This document shows positions 1-6,063 of a DNA stretch of 9,130 nt, in pieces. The position numbers and the translations under genes were made by a program. This stretch comes from Gemmatimonadota bacterium. Lineage in GTDB: Bacteria; Gemmatimonadota; Gemmatimonadetes; Gemmatimonadales; GWC2-71-9. The notes below the pieces were generated by a model. It saw only the letters and a list, made by a program, of their open reading frames with translations. It ran no database searches and was not told the DNA's origin. The stretch is from positions 1 to 9,130 of the forward strand of contig SMVY01000006.1 of the NCBI GenBank assembly GCA_004357415.1, read 5' to 3'. Position 1 is the stretch's first letter. Each line of letters begins with the position of its first letter.

Positions 1-267
1 CGCAAGACGGTCGAGCGCTGGCAGCGGACCCGGGCGACCATGACCACCGGGACGACTCAGTGGACCCAGTATGGGGACCAATGGGTATGGACTCCGATCG
101 ATATCCTCACCTGGCTGGTGTCCATGCCCAACACCGCCGGAGCGGAAGACTTCCGCTTCGACATTCACGACGCGATTGGGTTCACGTCCCACGCCGTTTG
201 CCGGGTCGACAGCGGGTGTGATCACCTGTGGCCGCCGAGACCTCCTGATGAGGCCGACCCGGAGTGA
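1..267 (+). CDS. C-terminal end of an unrecognised protein (5' end outside window)
   Basis: The frame is open from the first base to TGA 265-267. An internal ATG lies at 40, but the frame continues upstream of it, so the true start may lie outside the window. Third codon positions are GC-rich as in the neighbouring genes, which supports coding. The visible 88 residues are rich in tryptophan and threonine (for example QWTQYGDQWVWTP) and end in a proline- and acid-rich tail. There is no membrane segment or motif I recognise, so I assign no function. The stop overlaps the GTG start of the following peptidase gene (GTGA at 264-267), an arrangement typical of translationally coupled genes, and this is the best evidence that the frame is real. 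It could still be a chance open frame in GC-rich DNA. Confidence 0.45.
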   Translation, partial: RKTVERWQRTRATMTTGTTQWTQYGDQWVWTPIDILTWLVSMPNTAGAEDFRFDIHDAIGFTSHAVCRVDSGCDHLWPPRPPDEADPE

Positions 268-1415
268 ATCGCCCTCGTCCGCCGTTCACGTCCGCGACCA
301 GCCTGTTCCTTGCGGCGGCTCTCAGTACGGGGGCCACCGCTGCGCTCTCGGCGCAACAACGGGCCCGCGACTTGGGGGTAGCCCCCGGGGTATTCACTCC
401 GGGGCCCCTCAACGCCATCACCGACGTAGCCGGTGTCCGTGTGGGTCACGAGACCGTAATCGAGGGCGACTCGGTACGCACCGGGGTCACCGCCATCCTG
501 CCGCACGACGGCAATCCCTACTTTGACCGGGTCCCCGCCGCCATCGTCGTCGGCAACGGCTACGGCAAGCTTCTGGGCGTGACCCAAGTGGACGAACTGG
601 GCGAACTGGAGACACCGATCCTGCTGACGTGCACCCTGTGCGTCTGGCGGGCCGCCGATGCCATGGTCGCCTGGATGCTGGCCCGGCCCGGAATGGAACA
701 GGTGCGCTCCCTCAACGCCGTCGTGGGCGAGACCAACGACGGTTTCCTCAATGACATACGTGCCCGGCCCATCCGGCCGGAACACGTGGTCCGCGCCCTC
801 GAATCTGCCGCCGCCGGCCCGGTACCAGAGGGCAGCGTCGGCGCCGGCGCCGGTACCATCGCCTTCGGCTGGAAAGGTGGCATCGGCACATCGTCACGCG
901 TGCTGCCCGATGCGCTGGGCGGCTGGACCGTCGGCGTCCTGGTCCAGACCAACTACGGCGGCGTGCTCCAGATCATGGGAGCCCCGGTGGGTAAGGAGCT
1001 GGGCCAATACGCCTATCGCAGCTTCGCGGAAGACGACGCCGGTGACGGCAGCGTAATGGTCGTGGTGGCCACCGACGCGCCACTCAGCGAACGCAATCTG
1101 CGCCGCCTGGCCGACCGGGCTCTCTTTGGGGTCGCTCGCACCGGGTCATCCGCCTCCAACGGCTCGGGAGACTACGTGATCGCCTTCGCCACCCACCCCG
1201 ATGTCCGCCGCCGAGATACCCGCGCCCGCAACATCGCCGACCTCCCCAACGGCAACATGTCCCCCTTGTTCCAAGCCACCATCGAAGCCACCGAAGAAGC
1301 CATCTACAACTCGATGTTCATGGCCACCTCGGTCACCGGCCATCACGGCACGGTCGAGCCGCTGCCGCTCGATCGGGTGGTGGAGATACTTATGAAGTAC
1401 GGCGTGACGGACTGA
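264..1415 (+). CDS. Exported P1 family peptidase (DmpA/BapA type, MEROPS S58)
   Basis: A 383-residue protein of the DmpA/BapA family of self-cleaving N-terminal nucleophile hydrolases, known as aminopeptidases acting on D-amino-acid or beta-amino-acid peptides. Residues 1-31 look like a signal peptide: a basic start (MNRPRPP), a hydrophobic stretch around 13-28 and an LSA-Q cleavage site, so the enzyme probably works in the periplasm or outside. Family motifs follow in order: PGPLNAITDVAGVRVGH (47-62), ETNDGFLNDI (156-165), GAGTIAFGWKGGIGTSSR (195-212), VQTNYGG (228-233) and GDGSVMVVVATDAPL (261-274). By family knowledge the chain cleaves itself before the serine of the GDGS motif, here Ser263, giving alpha and beta subunits. 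The GTG start overlaps the previous stop, with a GATGAGG ribosome-site candidate at 247-253. The stretch LTCTLCVW (121-128) stands where many relatives have TNT-SVG. Substrate cannot be told from sequence. Confidence 0.94.
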   Translation: MNRPRPPFTSATSLFLAAALSTGATAALSAQQRARDLGVAPGVFTPGPLNAITDVAGVRVGHETVIEGDSVRTGVTAILPHDGNPYFDRVPAAIVVGNGYGKLLGVTQVDELGELETPILLTCTLCVWRAADAMVAWMLARPGMEQVRSLNAVVGETNDGFLNDIRARPIRPEHVVRALESAAAGPVPEGSVGAGAGTIAFGWKGGIGTSSRVLPDALGGWTVGVLVQTNYGGVLQIMGAPVGKELGQYAYRSFAEDDAGDGSVMVVVATDAPLSERNLRRLADRALFGVARTGSSASNGSGDYVIAFATHPDVRRRDTRARNIADLPNGNMSPLFQATIEATEEAIYNSMFMATSVTGHHGTVEPLPLDRVVEILMKYGVTD

Positions 1416-1417
1416 CG

Positions 1418-1507
1418 AGTGCGCAGGTCGCAGTGCGCAGTGCGCAGGAACCAAGAGCTGGCCACTACCGCCCAATACCTCCCTACCGCCCTACCGCCTT
1501 ACCACCC
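1418..1507 (+). repeat. Short tandem repeats in the gap before the acyl-CoA dehydrogenase gene
   Basis: Two kinds of short repeat follow the peptidase stop. Bases 1418-1448 hold three copies of GTGCGCA, with a related GTCGCA between the first and second. Bases 1465-1506 hold the octamer CTACCGCC at 1465, 1483 and 1491, plus the variant TTACCACC at 1499. The same octamer recurs at 6501-6575 and 7830-7877. An open frame running through 1419-1574 into the dehydrogenase gene is explained by these repeats lacking stops, not by real coding. Confidence 0.8.
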
Positions 1508-1525
1508 ATATTCCGGAATATTCCG
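1508..1525. promoter_or_regulatory. Overlapping palindromes, candidate operator
   Basis: ATATTCCGGAATAT (1508-1521) is a perfect 14-base palindrome and CGGAATATTCCG (1514-1525) a perfect 12-base palindrome sharing its right half. Together they make an array of TATTCCG half-sites, 50 bases before the dehydrogenase start and AT-rich against its surroundings. This is the form of a binding site for a dimeric repressor such as a TetR-type regulator of fatty-acid breakdown, but no regulator gene is visible. A small hairpin (CTCGG, loop CTAT, CCGAG; 1533-1546) and a direct repeat CGAGCGCC (1543-1550 and 1561-1568) lie between it and the start. Confidence 0.4.
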
Positions 1526-1574
1526 ATCCCCTCTCGGCTATCCGAGCGCCCCCAACCCTTCGAGCGCCTCAATA

Positions 1575-2798
1575 ATGGACGACAGCCTGTATTTCAGTGA
1601 ACACCACCTGCAGGTCCGCGAGATGGTACGCGAGTTTGCCCAGACCGAAGTTGCCCCCGTGGCGCGTGAGCTCGACCGCACCCAGGAATTCCTCTGGGAG
1701 AACGTCGCCAAGATGGGTGAACTCGGCCTCCTCGGCGTGCCGTGGGACGAGGACCTCGGCGGCGCCGGCATGGACCAGCTGTGTTACTACATCACCATCC
1801 ACGAACTGGCCAAGGTAGACGCCAGCCACGGGCTGACGGTCAGCGCCCACACCAATCTGGGCACCAGCCCCATCGTCGAGTTCGGCACCGACGAGCAGCG
1901 GCGGACCTATGTGCCGCTCCTCGCCAGCGGCAAGGTACTCGGCGGTTTCGCGCTCACCGAGCCCGGAGCCGGGAGCGACGCCGGCGGCACGGTCACCACG
2001 GCCGAGGACAAGGGCGACCACTATCTGCTGAACGGGAGCAAGAACTTCATCACCCACGCCGGTGTCGGCGAGATCTTCTCGGTCACCGCCAAGACCGATC
2101 CGTCGGCCAAGGGCGGCCGGGGCATCACCAGCTTCATCATCACCAAGGACACCATCGACCTCGATCGCTGTGCCGAAGTGGGTGTAGGCCACGCGGCCGA
2201 TCTCCCCAAGACACCCGGCGTCAGGGCAGGGAAGAAGGAAGACAAAATGGGCTGGCGGGCCAGCGACACCCGGGAACTGATTTTCGAGGATGCCGTGGTG
2301 CCCAAGGAGAACGTGCTCGGCCCCGTGGGGGACGGCTTCAAGAACTTCCTGCGGACGCTGGACGCCGGCCGGATCGGCATCGCCGCTCTCAGCCTGGGGA
2401 TCGCCGAAGGGGCTTACCTGAAGGCGCTGGAATACGCCGGGGTCCGCAAGCAGTTCGGCCGCTTCATCGCCAGCTTTCAGGGGATTTCCTTCCAGCTGGC
2501 CGACATGGCCATGGAGATCGAGGCCGGTACCCACCTCCTGTACCATGCGGCCTGGCTCAAGCAGAACGGCAAGCCCTTCAAGAAGGAAGCGGCCATGGCC
2601 AAGCTGTACTGCTCGGAATTGGCCATGCGGACCACCACCAAGGCGGTCCAGATCTTCGGCGGCTACGGTTACACCAAGGATTACCCCGTGGAGCGCATGA
2701 TGCGGGACGCCAAGGTGTGCGAGATCGGTGAGGGGACCAGCGAGATCCAGCGGCTGGTCATCGGCCGCGAGATCCTGGGGTCGGCGATCGACGGTTGA
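1575..2798 (+). CDS. Acyl-CoA dehydrogenase
   Basis: A 407-residue FAD-dependent acyl-CoA dehydrogenase, cytoplasmic, oxidising an acyl-CoA to the 2-enoyl-CoA and passing electrons to electron-transfer flavoprotein. The N-terminal helical domain covers roughly 5-120. The first family signature is ALTEPGAGSDAGG (126-138), and FAD-site residues NFITHAG follow at 157-163. RKQFGRFIASFQ (291-302) and FGGYGYTKDYPVERMMRDAK (361-380) belong to the C-terminal helical domain. Glu386 in GEGTS matches the catalytic base of short- and medium-chain enzymes. Compared with the usual length near 380, about 20 extra residues lie at 194-213, before the PGVRAGKKEDKMG segment. I chose ATG 1575 because the upstream in-frame stretch is translated repeat sequence; no strong ribosome site precedes it. 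The natural substrate (short-chain, branched or other) cannot be decided. Confidence 0.95.
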   Translation: MDDSLYFSEHHLQVREMVREFAQTEVAPVARELDRTQEFLWENVAKMGELGLLGVPWDEDLGGAGMDQLCYYITIHELAKVDASHGLTVSAHTNLGTSPIVEFGTDEQRRTYVPLLASGKVLGGFALTEPGAGSDAGGTVTTAEDKGDHYLLNGSKNFITHAGVGEIFSVTAKTDPSAKGGRGITSFIITKDTIDLDRCAEVGVGHAADLPKTPGVRAGKKEDKMGWRASDTRELIFEDAVVPKENVLGPVGDGFKNFLRTLDAGRIGIAALSLGIAEGAYLKALEYAGVRKQFGRFIASFQGISFQLADMAMEIEAGTHLLYHAAWLKQNGKPFKKEAAMAKLYCSELAMRTTTKAVQIFGGYGYTKDYPVERMMRDAKVCEIGEGTSEIQRLVIGREILGSAIDG

Positions 2799-3268
2799 GG
2801 CCGTGGGGTGGCCTGGTTTGCCCTAAGCTATGGATAAACATATCTTTAGAAACCATGCAGTCGGCGGTAGGCTTTGTTGATCGTTTCTTATTGAAACGTA
2901 TGAGGGGTGGTCGGGTCAGGCCGGCCCCTTCAGTTGGCAGTCACACACGGACTTTCCGGCAGGCGCCAGGCTGGTTTGCCAAGCAGCGCCCGCTCCACCG
3001 GTGGCACGCGCCACCAGCCCCACAGAGTTCAGTGGCAGGCAGGCCCGGCAGTGGCCCACCCCCTCGGGGGGCGGCTGTCTCACGCCTGCATCGCATACGA
3101 TATCCAGCCACCCCGGCGTTCACGGCCACGAGGCCAGGCGGTGGGGCGTGGGTATCGACCATGATCAAGCCGCGGGACGCGTCTAGCGCGTTACCGCTGC
3201 TACCCTTACGAACCGGGGTCGGCCGGAGGCAGCCCAGCAGGGCCCGCCCGCCCGCGCCACCCGCGGTT
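2799..3268 (+). promoter_or_regulatory. Long gap and probable leader of the RNase E/G gene
   Basis: I see no convincing gene here; open frames on both strands read as low-complexity GC-rich noise. The first part (about 2818-2903) is clearly AT-rich against its surroundings and is the likely promoter region, though no clean -35/-10 pair stands out. A perfect 6-bp hairpin CGTTTC-TTATT-GAAACG lies at 2882-2898. Further on are GGTGGC-ACGC-GCCACC (3000-3015), a CCCCC-TC-GGGGG hairpin near 3058-3071, and two near-identical stretches TTCAGTTGGCAG (2929-2940) and TTCAGTGGCAG (3028-3038). A long structured leader would fit the known control of some rne genes by their own product through the 5' untranslated region, but that link is inference. 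Confidence 0.35.
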
Positions 3269-3272
3269 GGAG
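3269..3272 (+). promoter_or_regulatory. Ribosome binding site deciding the RNase E/G start
   Basis: GGAG lies 9 bases before TTG 3282, a good spacing. The same GGAG lies inside the codons of the longer alternative start TTG 3267, so it can only serve the shorter start. That start gives MKREILING, the usual beginning of RNase G-like proteins. Confidence 0.65.
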
Positions 3273-3281
3273 TTCACCACA

Positions 3282-4919
3282 TTGAAGCGCGAAATACTCA
3301 TCAATGGTGGCCACCGGGAAACCCGGGTGGCCATCCTGGAAGACGACCGTCTGGTCGAGATTCTCTACGACCGTCCGGACAAGTCCCGCTCGGTAGGCGA
3401 CATCTATCTGGGCCGGGTAGAGGCCATCCTCCCCGGCATTCAGGCGGCGTTCGTTGACATAGGAAAAGAAAAGAGCGCCTTCCTCCACGCCTCCGATCTC
3501 CTCGAGCCGGACGATGACGACGAGGGAGATGGTGGGGGTGAGGGGGAGAGGAAAGACGGCGATCAGAACGCGGCCGCCGCCGACACCAAGGCCAAAGGCA
3601 AAGGCAACGGCAACGACGGCGGCCGCCGGTCAAACGGTGGTGGTCGCCGCATGCGCGAGCGGGGCCGCAGGTCGATTCCCAACGTGGCCGAGGTCCTCTC
3701 CAAGGGCGAGCAGATCCTCGTCCAGGTCTCCAAGGAACCCATCAACACCAAGGGAAGCCGGGTCACCCGGCAGATCTCCATCCCCGGCCGGTTCCTGGTG
3801 TTCATGCCCTACGCCTCTAGGGTCGGGGTCAGCCGCAAGATAGAAAACCGGGAGCAGCGGAGCACGCTGCGCCAGATGGTGCAGAACGTCCTCCCCAAGG
3901 GTGCCGGCGGCGTCATCGTCCGCACCGTGGCTGAAGGGATCACGGAACAGCATTTCAAGCGAGAGATCGACTCGCTGCTCAAGATCTGGAAGAAGATTGA
4001 GCGCAAGAGGCAATACGTCCGGGCTCCGGCGCTGGTGCAACGGGAAGCCAGTATGACCCGGGCCATCATTCGTGATCTCCTGAGCGACAAGGTCGATTCG
4101 CTCCACGTCGACTCCAAGGAGCTTTACAACGAGATCGAGGAGTATCTGAAGCAGGTTGACCCCGACATGATGGACAAGGTCCATCTCTATCGGGAGAGCA
4201 CCCCGATTTTCGATCGCTATGACATCGAGGCGGAAATCCGCGGGCTGTTCCGCTCTCGGGTCGAACTTCCCACCGGCGGCTCCATCATCATCCAGCCGAC
4301 GGAAGCGCTGGTGTCGATCGACGTCAACACCGGTCGCTACACCGGCAAGAAGGATCCGGAGAAGACCATTCTCCGGACCAACCTGGAGGCGGCCCGGGAG
4401 ATCGCCCGTCAGCTCCGGCTCCGCGACACCGGTGGCATCGTGGTCATCGACTTCATCGACATGGAGACCAAGAGCCACCGGGACAAGGTCCTCAACGAGC
4501 TGCGCGGGCTCCTCGCCCGCGACCGGGCCCGTACCAGGGCCTACGCCGTGTCGGACCTCGGCCTCATCCAGATGACCCGGCAGCGGGTACGCCCCTCGTT
4601 GCTGCACTCGCAGACCGCCGAGTGCCCCGCGTGCGCCGGCACCGGCCGAGTGTTCACCCCCGAGATCGTCACCCGCCGGCTGGAACGCACCCTCAGGCGG
4701 GCGGGGCAGTCCGACCGCGACAAGCGGTTGGCCATCCGGCTCCACCCGGAGGTGGCACTCTATCTGCTCGAACAGGAGCCCCGCCTGATGCAGGCCCTCA
4801 TCAAGGGCACCGGCTTGGAGCTCGAGGTGCGGGACGATCCCATGATGCGGCTCGACGAGTTCCGCCTGATGAGCCGGCCGGCGGAGCGGGATGTGACTGA
4901 CCTCTACGCAGTGGCGTAG
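3282..4919 (+). CDS. rng: Ribonuclease E/G family endoribonuclease
   Basis: A 545-residue endonuclease of single-stranded RNA, acting in mRNA decay and rRNA maturation. It begins MKREILING like RNase G. An S1 RNA-binding domain starts near 38 (VGDIYLGRVEAILPG) and is interrupted at about 76-131 by a low-complexity insert, first acidic then rich in glycine, lysine and arginine, before SKGEQILVQVSKEP resumes the fold. The catalytic core has the magnesium-binding aspartates Asp347 (SIDVNTGR) and Asp390 (VIDFIDM), spaced 43 apart as in E. coli RNase E (303 and 346). The zinc-link cysteines are Cys448 and Cys451 in CPACAGTG, again at the E. coli spacing. There is no long C-terminal scaffold region, so a degradosome of the E. 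coli type is not indicated. It starts with TTG; a start at TTG 3267 would add five residues. It precedes rplU-rpmA, a common neighbourhood for this gene. Confidence 0.95.
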   Translation: MKREILINGGHRETRVAILEDDRLVEILYDRPDKSRSVGDIYLGRVEAILPGIQAAFVDIGKEKSAFLHASDLLEPDDDDEGDGGGEGERKDGDQNAAAADTKAKGKGNGNDGGRRSNGGGRRMRERGRRSIPNVAEVLSKGEQILVQVSKEPINTKGSRVTRQISIPGRFLVFMPYASRVGVSRKIENREQRSTLRQMVQNVLPKGAGGVIVRTVAEGITEQHFKREIDSLLKIWKKIERKRQYVRAPALVQREASMTRAIIRDLLSDKVDSLHVDSKELYNEIEEYLKQVDPDMMDKVHLYRESTPIFDRYDIEAEIRGLFRSRVELPTGGSIIIQPTEALVSIDVNTGRYTGKKDPEKTILRTNLEAAREIARQLRLRDTGGIVVIDFIDMETKSHRDKVLNELRGLLARDRARTRAYAVSDLGLIQMTRQRVRPSLLHSQTAECPACAGTGRVFTPEIVTRRLERTLRRAGQSDRDKRLAIRLHPEVALYLLEQEPRLMQALIKGTGLELEVRDDPMMRLDEFRLMSRPAERDVTDLYAVA

Positions 4920-4952
4920 CAGCTGTCAGCTGCTACGCCACTAGCGTAGAGG
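4901..4952 (+). terminator. 25-bp hairpin spanning the RNase E/G stop codon
   Basis: The inner arms AGTGGCGTAGCAGCTG (4910-4925) and CAGCTGCTACGCCACT (4927-4942) are perfect complements around a single T. The outer arms CCTCTACGC (4901-4909) and GCGTAGAGG (4944-4952) are also perfect, with only A4943 bulged. The left arm encodes the last residues and the TAG stop (4917-4919). No T-run follows, so it is not a standard intrinsic terminator; it may end or protect the messenger, or be a processing site. Confidence 0.55.
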
Positions 4953-5059
4953 AGGCGAGGGCGGCGGGGGCAGCGGGGGCGGCAGTAACAACGCCCCGCA
5001 TCTGGCGGTGGTGGGGCGGGCTGTCAACTGCCCTCGCTGCCCCCGCTGCCCTCGCCTCC
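4951..5059 (+). repeat. Large G-rich/C-rich imperfect inverted repeat
   Basis: The left arm 4951-4986 (starting GGAGGCGAGGGC) and the right arm 5027-5059 (ending GCCCTCGCCTCC) are close reverse complements, differing by a few substitutions and a 3-base gap. An inner stem CGCCCC/GGGGCG (4992-4997 and 5013-5018) could close the top. The G5 tracts in the left arm could also favour G-quadruplex formation. It fills much of the gap between the RNase E/G gene and rplU, directly after the stop-codon hairpin. Confidence 0.7.
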
Positions 5060-5106
5060 GTGGGCCTTTGGCGCACGGACCCCCCCGCTGCGCTCGACGG
5101 GCAGGG

Positions 5107-5135
5107 TTGACGGGCGGGGCGGGCTCCTCTACCTT
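5107..5135 (+). promoter_or_regulatory. Candidate housekeeping promoter of rplU-rpmA
   Basis: TTGACG (5107-5112), a 17-base spacer and TACCTT (5130-5135) fit a sigma-70 type promoter with a strong -35 and a weak -10. Transcription would start near 5142, leaving a leader of about 40 bases. That leader holds a tandem pair CACTTAAGG (5147-5155) and CACTTAGGG (5156-5164). The promoter would let the ribosomal genes be expressed apart from the RNase gene. Confidence 0.5.
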
Positions 5136-5180
5136 ACAAGGCTCGACACTTAAGGCACTTAGGGACAAGAGACCACTACC

Positions 5181-5495
5181 ATGTACGCGATTTTTCGGGC
5201 ATTGGGCAAGCAATTTCGGGCTGAGGAGGGAGACGTCCTCCGGCTGCCGCGCATGGACGCCGAGCCTGGCGCCAAGGTGACGTTCGACGAGGTGCTCCTC
5301 ACCGCGGACGGTGACTCGATCAAGACGGGCACGCCGCTGGTCAAGGGTGCCAAGGTCAATGTCGAGGTACTCGGCGAGGGCAAGGAGAAGAAGATTTACG
5401 TGTTCCGCTTCAAGCGCCGCAAGAACGTGCGCAAGAAGACCGGTCACCGGCAGAAATTTACCGAGGTCCGCATTACTGGCGTGACCGCCGGCTGA
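5181..5495 (+). CDS. rplU: 50S ribosomal protein L21
   Basis: A 104-residue protein of normal length for bacterial L21 (bL21), a component of the large ribosomal subunit that binds 23S rRNA. It opens MYAIFRALGKQFRAEEGD, the usual MYA-x-GKQ-R beginning, and carries the typical basic stretch FRFKRRKNVRKKTGHRQKF (72-90) followed by TEVRITGV near the end. The start at ATG 5181 is fixed by this N-terminus; upstream there is only a weak ribosome site (AAGAGA at 5167-5172). Its TGA stop lies 7 bases before the rpmA start, so the two genes are cotranscribed. Confidence 0.98.
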   Translation: MYAIFRALGKQFRAEEGDVLRLPRMDAEPGAKVTFDEVLLTADGDSIKTGTPLVKGAKVNVEVLGEGKEKKIYVFRFKRRKNVRKKTGHRQKFTEVRITGVTAG

Positions 5496-5502
5496 GGTCG
5501 AT

Positions 5503-5769
5503 ATGGCACATAAAAAGGGAGTTGGGTCGAGTCGCAATGGGCGCGATAGCAATCCGAAATACCTCGGCATCAAGAAGTTCGGCGGCCAGCGCGTGCTGGC
5601 TGGCAACATCCTCGTCAAGCAGCGCGGCACCAAGTTCCACCCGGGCAACAACGTTCGCCGGGCCAATGACGATTCTCTGTTCGCGGTAATCGACGGCGTG
5701 GTCAAGTTCGAGTACAAGGACAAGAATCGTAAGAAGGTCTCGGTGTACGCCCTGGAAACCGCCGGCTAG
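5503..5769 (+). CDS. rpmA: 50S ribosomal protein L27
   Basis: An 88-residue L27 (bL27), the large-subunit protein whose N-terminal tail reaches the peptidyl transferase centre. It starts MAHKKGVGSSRNGRDSNPK, so it already has the mature-type N-terminus and lacks the short leader that Firmicutes cleave off. Then come LGIKKFGGQ (21-29), NILVKQRGTKFHPG (35-48) and a lysine-rich C-terminal strand (KFEYKDKNRKKVSVY). A GAGGT ribosome site (5494-5498) overlaps the rplU stop, tying translation of the two genes. A strong hairpin terminator follows. Confidence 0.98.
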   Translation: MAHKKGVGSSRNGRDSNPKYLGIKKFGGQRVLAGNILVKQRGTKFHPGNNVRRANDDSLFAVIDGVVKFEYKDKNRKKVSVYALETAG

Positions 5770-5793
5770 CGCCGCCGGTTTCCGGCTACCAGA

Positions 5794-5836
5794 AAACTCC
5801 AAGCGCGGCCTCAAGAGAGGCCGCGCTTGGAGTTTC
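5794..5836 (+). terminator. Hairpin terminator after rpmA
   Basis: A perfect 19-bp stem (5794-5812 with 5817-5835, left arm starting AAACTCCAAGCGCGGCC) with the loop AAGA. The stem ends in A-T pairs, so TTT follows the GC-rich core on the transcript. The U-run is short, but the stem is strong and well placed 24 bases after the rpmA stop. It has A-rich and T-rich ends on both sides, so it might work in both directions. Confidence 0.85.
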
Positions 5837-5841
5837 AGGCA

Positions 5842-5862
5842 CGGCGGGGGCAGCGGGGGCAG
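5842..5862 (+). repeat. Second copy of the G-rich repeat
   Basis: The 19 bases CGGCGGGGGCAGCGGGGGC at 5842-5860 are identical to 4962-4980. The two copies lie just outside the rplU-rpmA unit, one on each side, in the same orientation. The unit is a 9-base GGCGGGGGC-like motif in tandem. Confidence 0.8.
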
Positions 5863-5904
5863 TTTGGGTACATTATTGTTGACGGATGGTGCGTGAAGCC
5901 GAGT

Positions 5905-5947
5905 TTCCCACCCCCCACGCCCCACGCCATACCCCCATCCACCGCCC
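5905..5947 (+). repeat. C-rich heptamer stretch
   Basis: A run of C-rich sequence with CCCACGC in tandem at 5914-5920 and 5921-5927, then similar cytosine-adenine stretches to about 5947. Together with the G-rich copy before it, this makes most of the 300-base gap between rpmA and the next gene repeat-like; the rest, from about 5950, is AT-rich promoter DNA. Confidence 0.6.
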
Positions 5948-5995
5948 ACTTCATCACATGCAAGTCATTATATGAGAACAAGTTATCTGTCGACG

Positions 5996-6025
5996 TTGTC
6001 ATTTGAAACATACCGGTGCTATCTT
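5996..6025 (+). promoter_or_regulatory. Candidate promoter of the coiled-coil protein gene
   Basis: TTGTCA (5996-6001), an 18-base spacer and TATCTT (6020-6025) resemble a sigma-70 promoter. It lies at the end of an AT-rich stretch (about 5950-6012) in otherwise GC-rich DNA. Transcription would start near 6032, about 30 bases before the gene. Confidence 0.5.
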
Positions 6026-6063
6026 CCGTCAGTGGAGATACCGCAGAACAGAGGAGATATTCG

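Noticed and set aside
1419..1574. A 52-residue N-terminal extension of the acyl-CoA dehydrogenase.
   Set aside because: It is translated from short tandem repeats and palindromes, has no family similarity, and ATG 1575 gives a normal N-terminus.
3181..3230. On the minus strand, GTAGCAGCGGTAAC preceded by GGTTCGTAAGG looks like the core of a bacterial signal recognition particle RNA.
   Set aside because: The nearly invariant CAGG side of the core and the GGAA-type loop are missing (CCGG and GTAA instead), and I could not find a convincing partner arm around it. A covariance search would settle it.
3267..3281. TTG 3267 as the RNase E/G start.
   Set aside because: The GGAG ribosome site at 3269-3272 would lie inside the gene, and relatives begin at MKREILI, which matches TTG 3282.
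2795..3457. A 220-codon plus-strand open frame between the dehydrogenase and RNase genes.
   Set aside because: It overlaps the well-supported RNase E/G gene in another frame, and its product is low-complexity with no recognisable domain.
6016..6063. GTG 6016 as the start of the coiled-coil protein.
   Set aside because: It precedes or overlaps the likely -10 element, while ATG 6064 has a good ribosome site.
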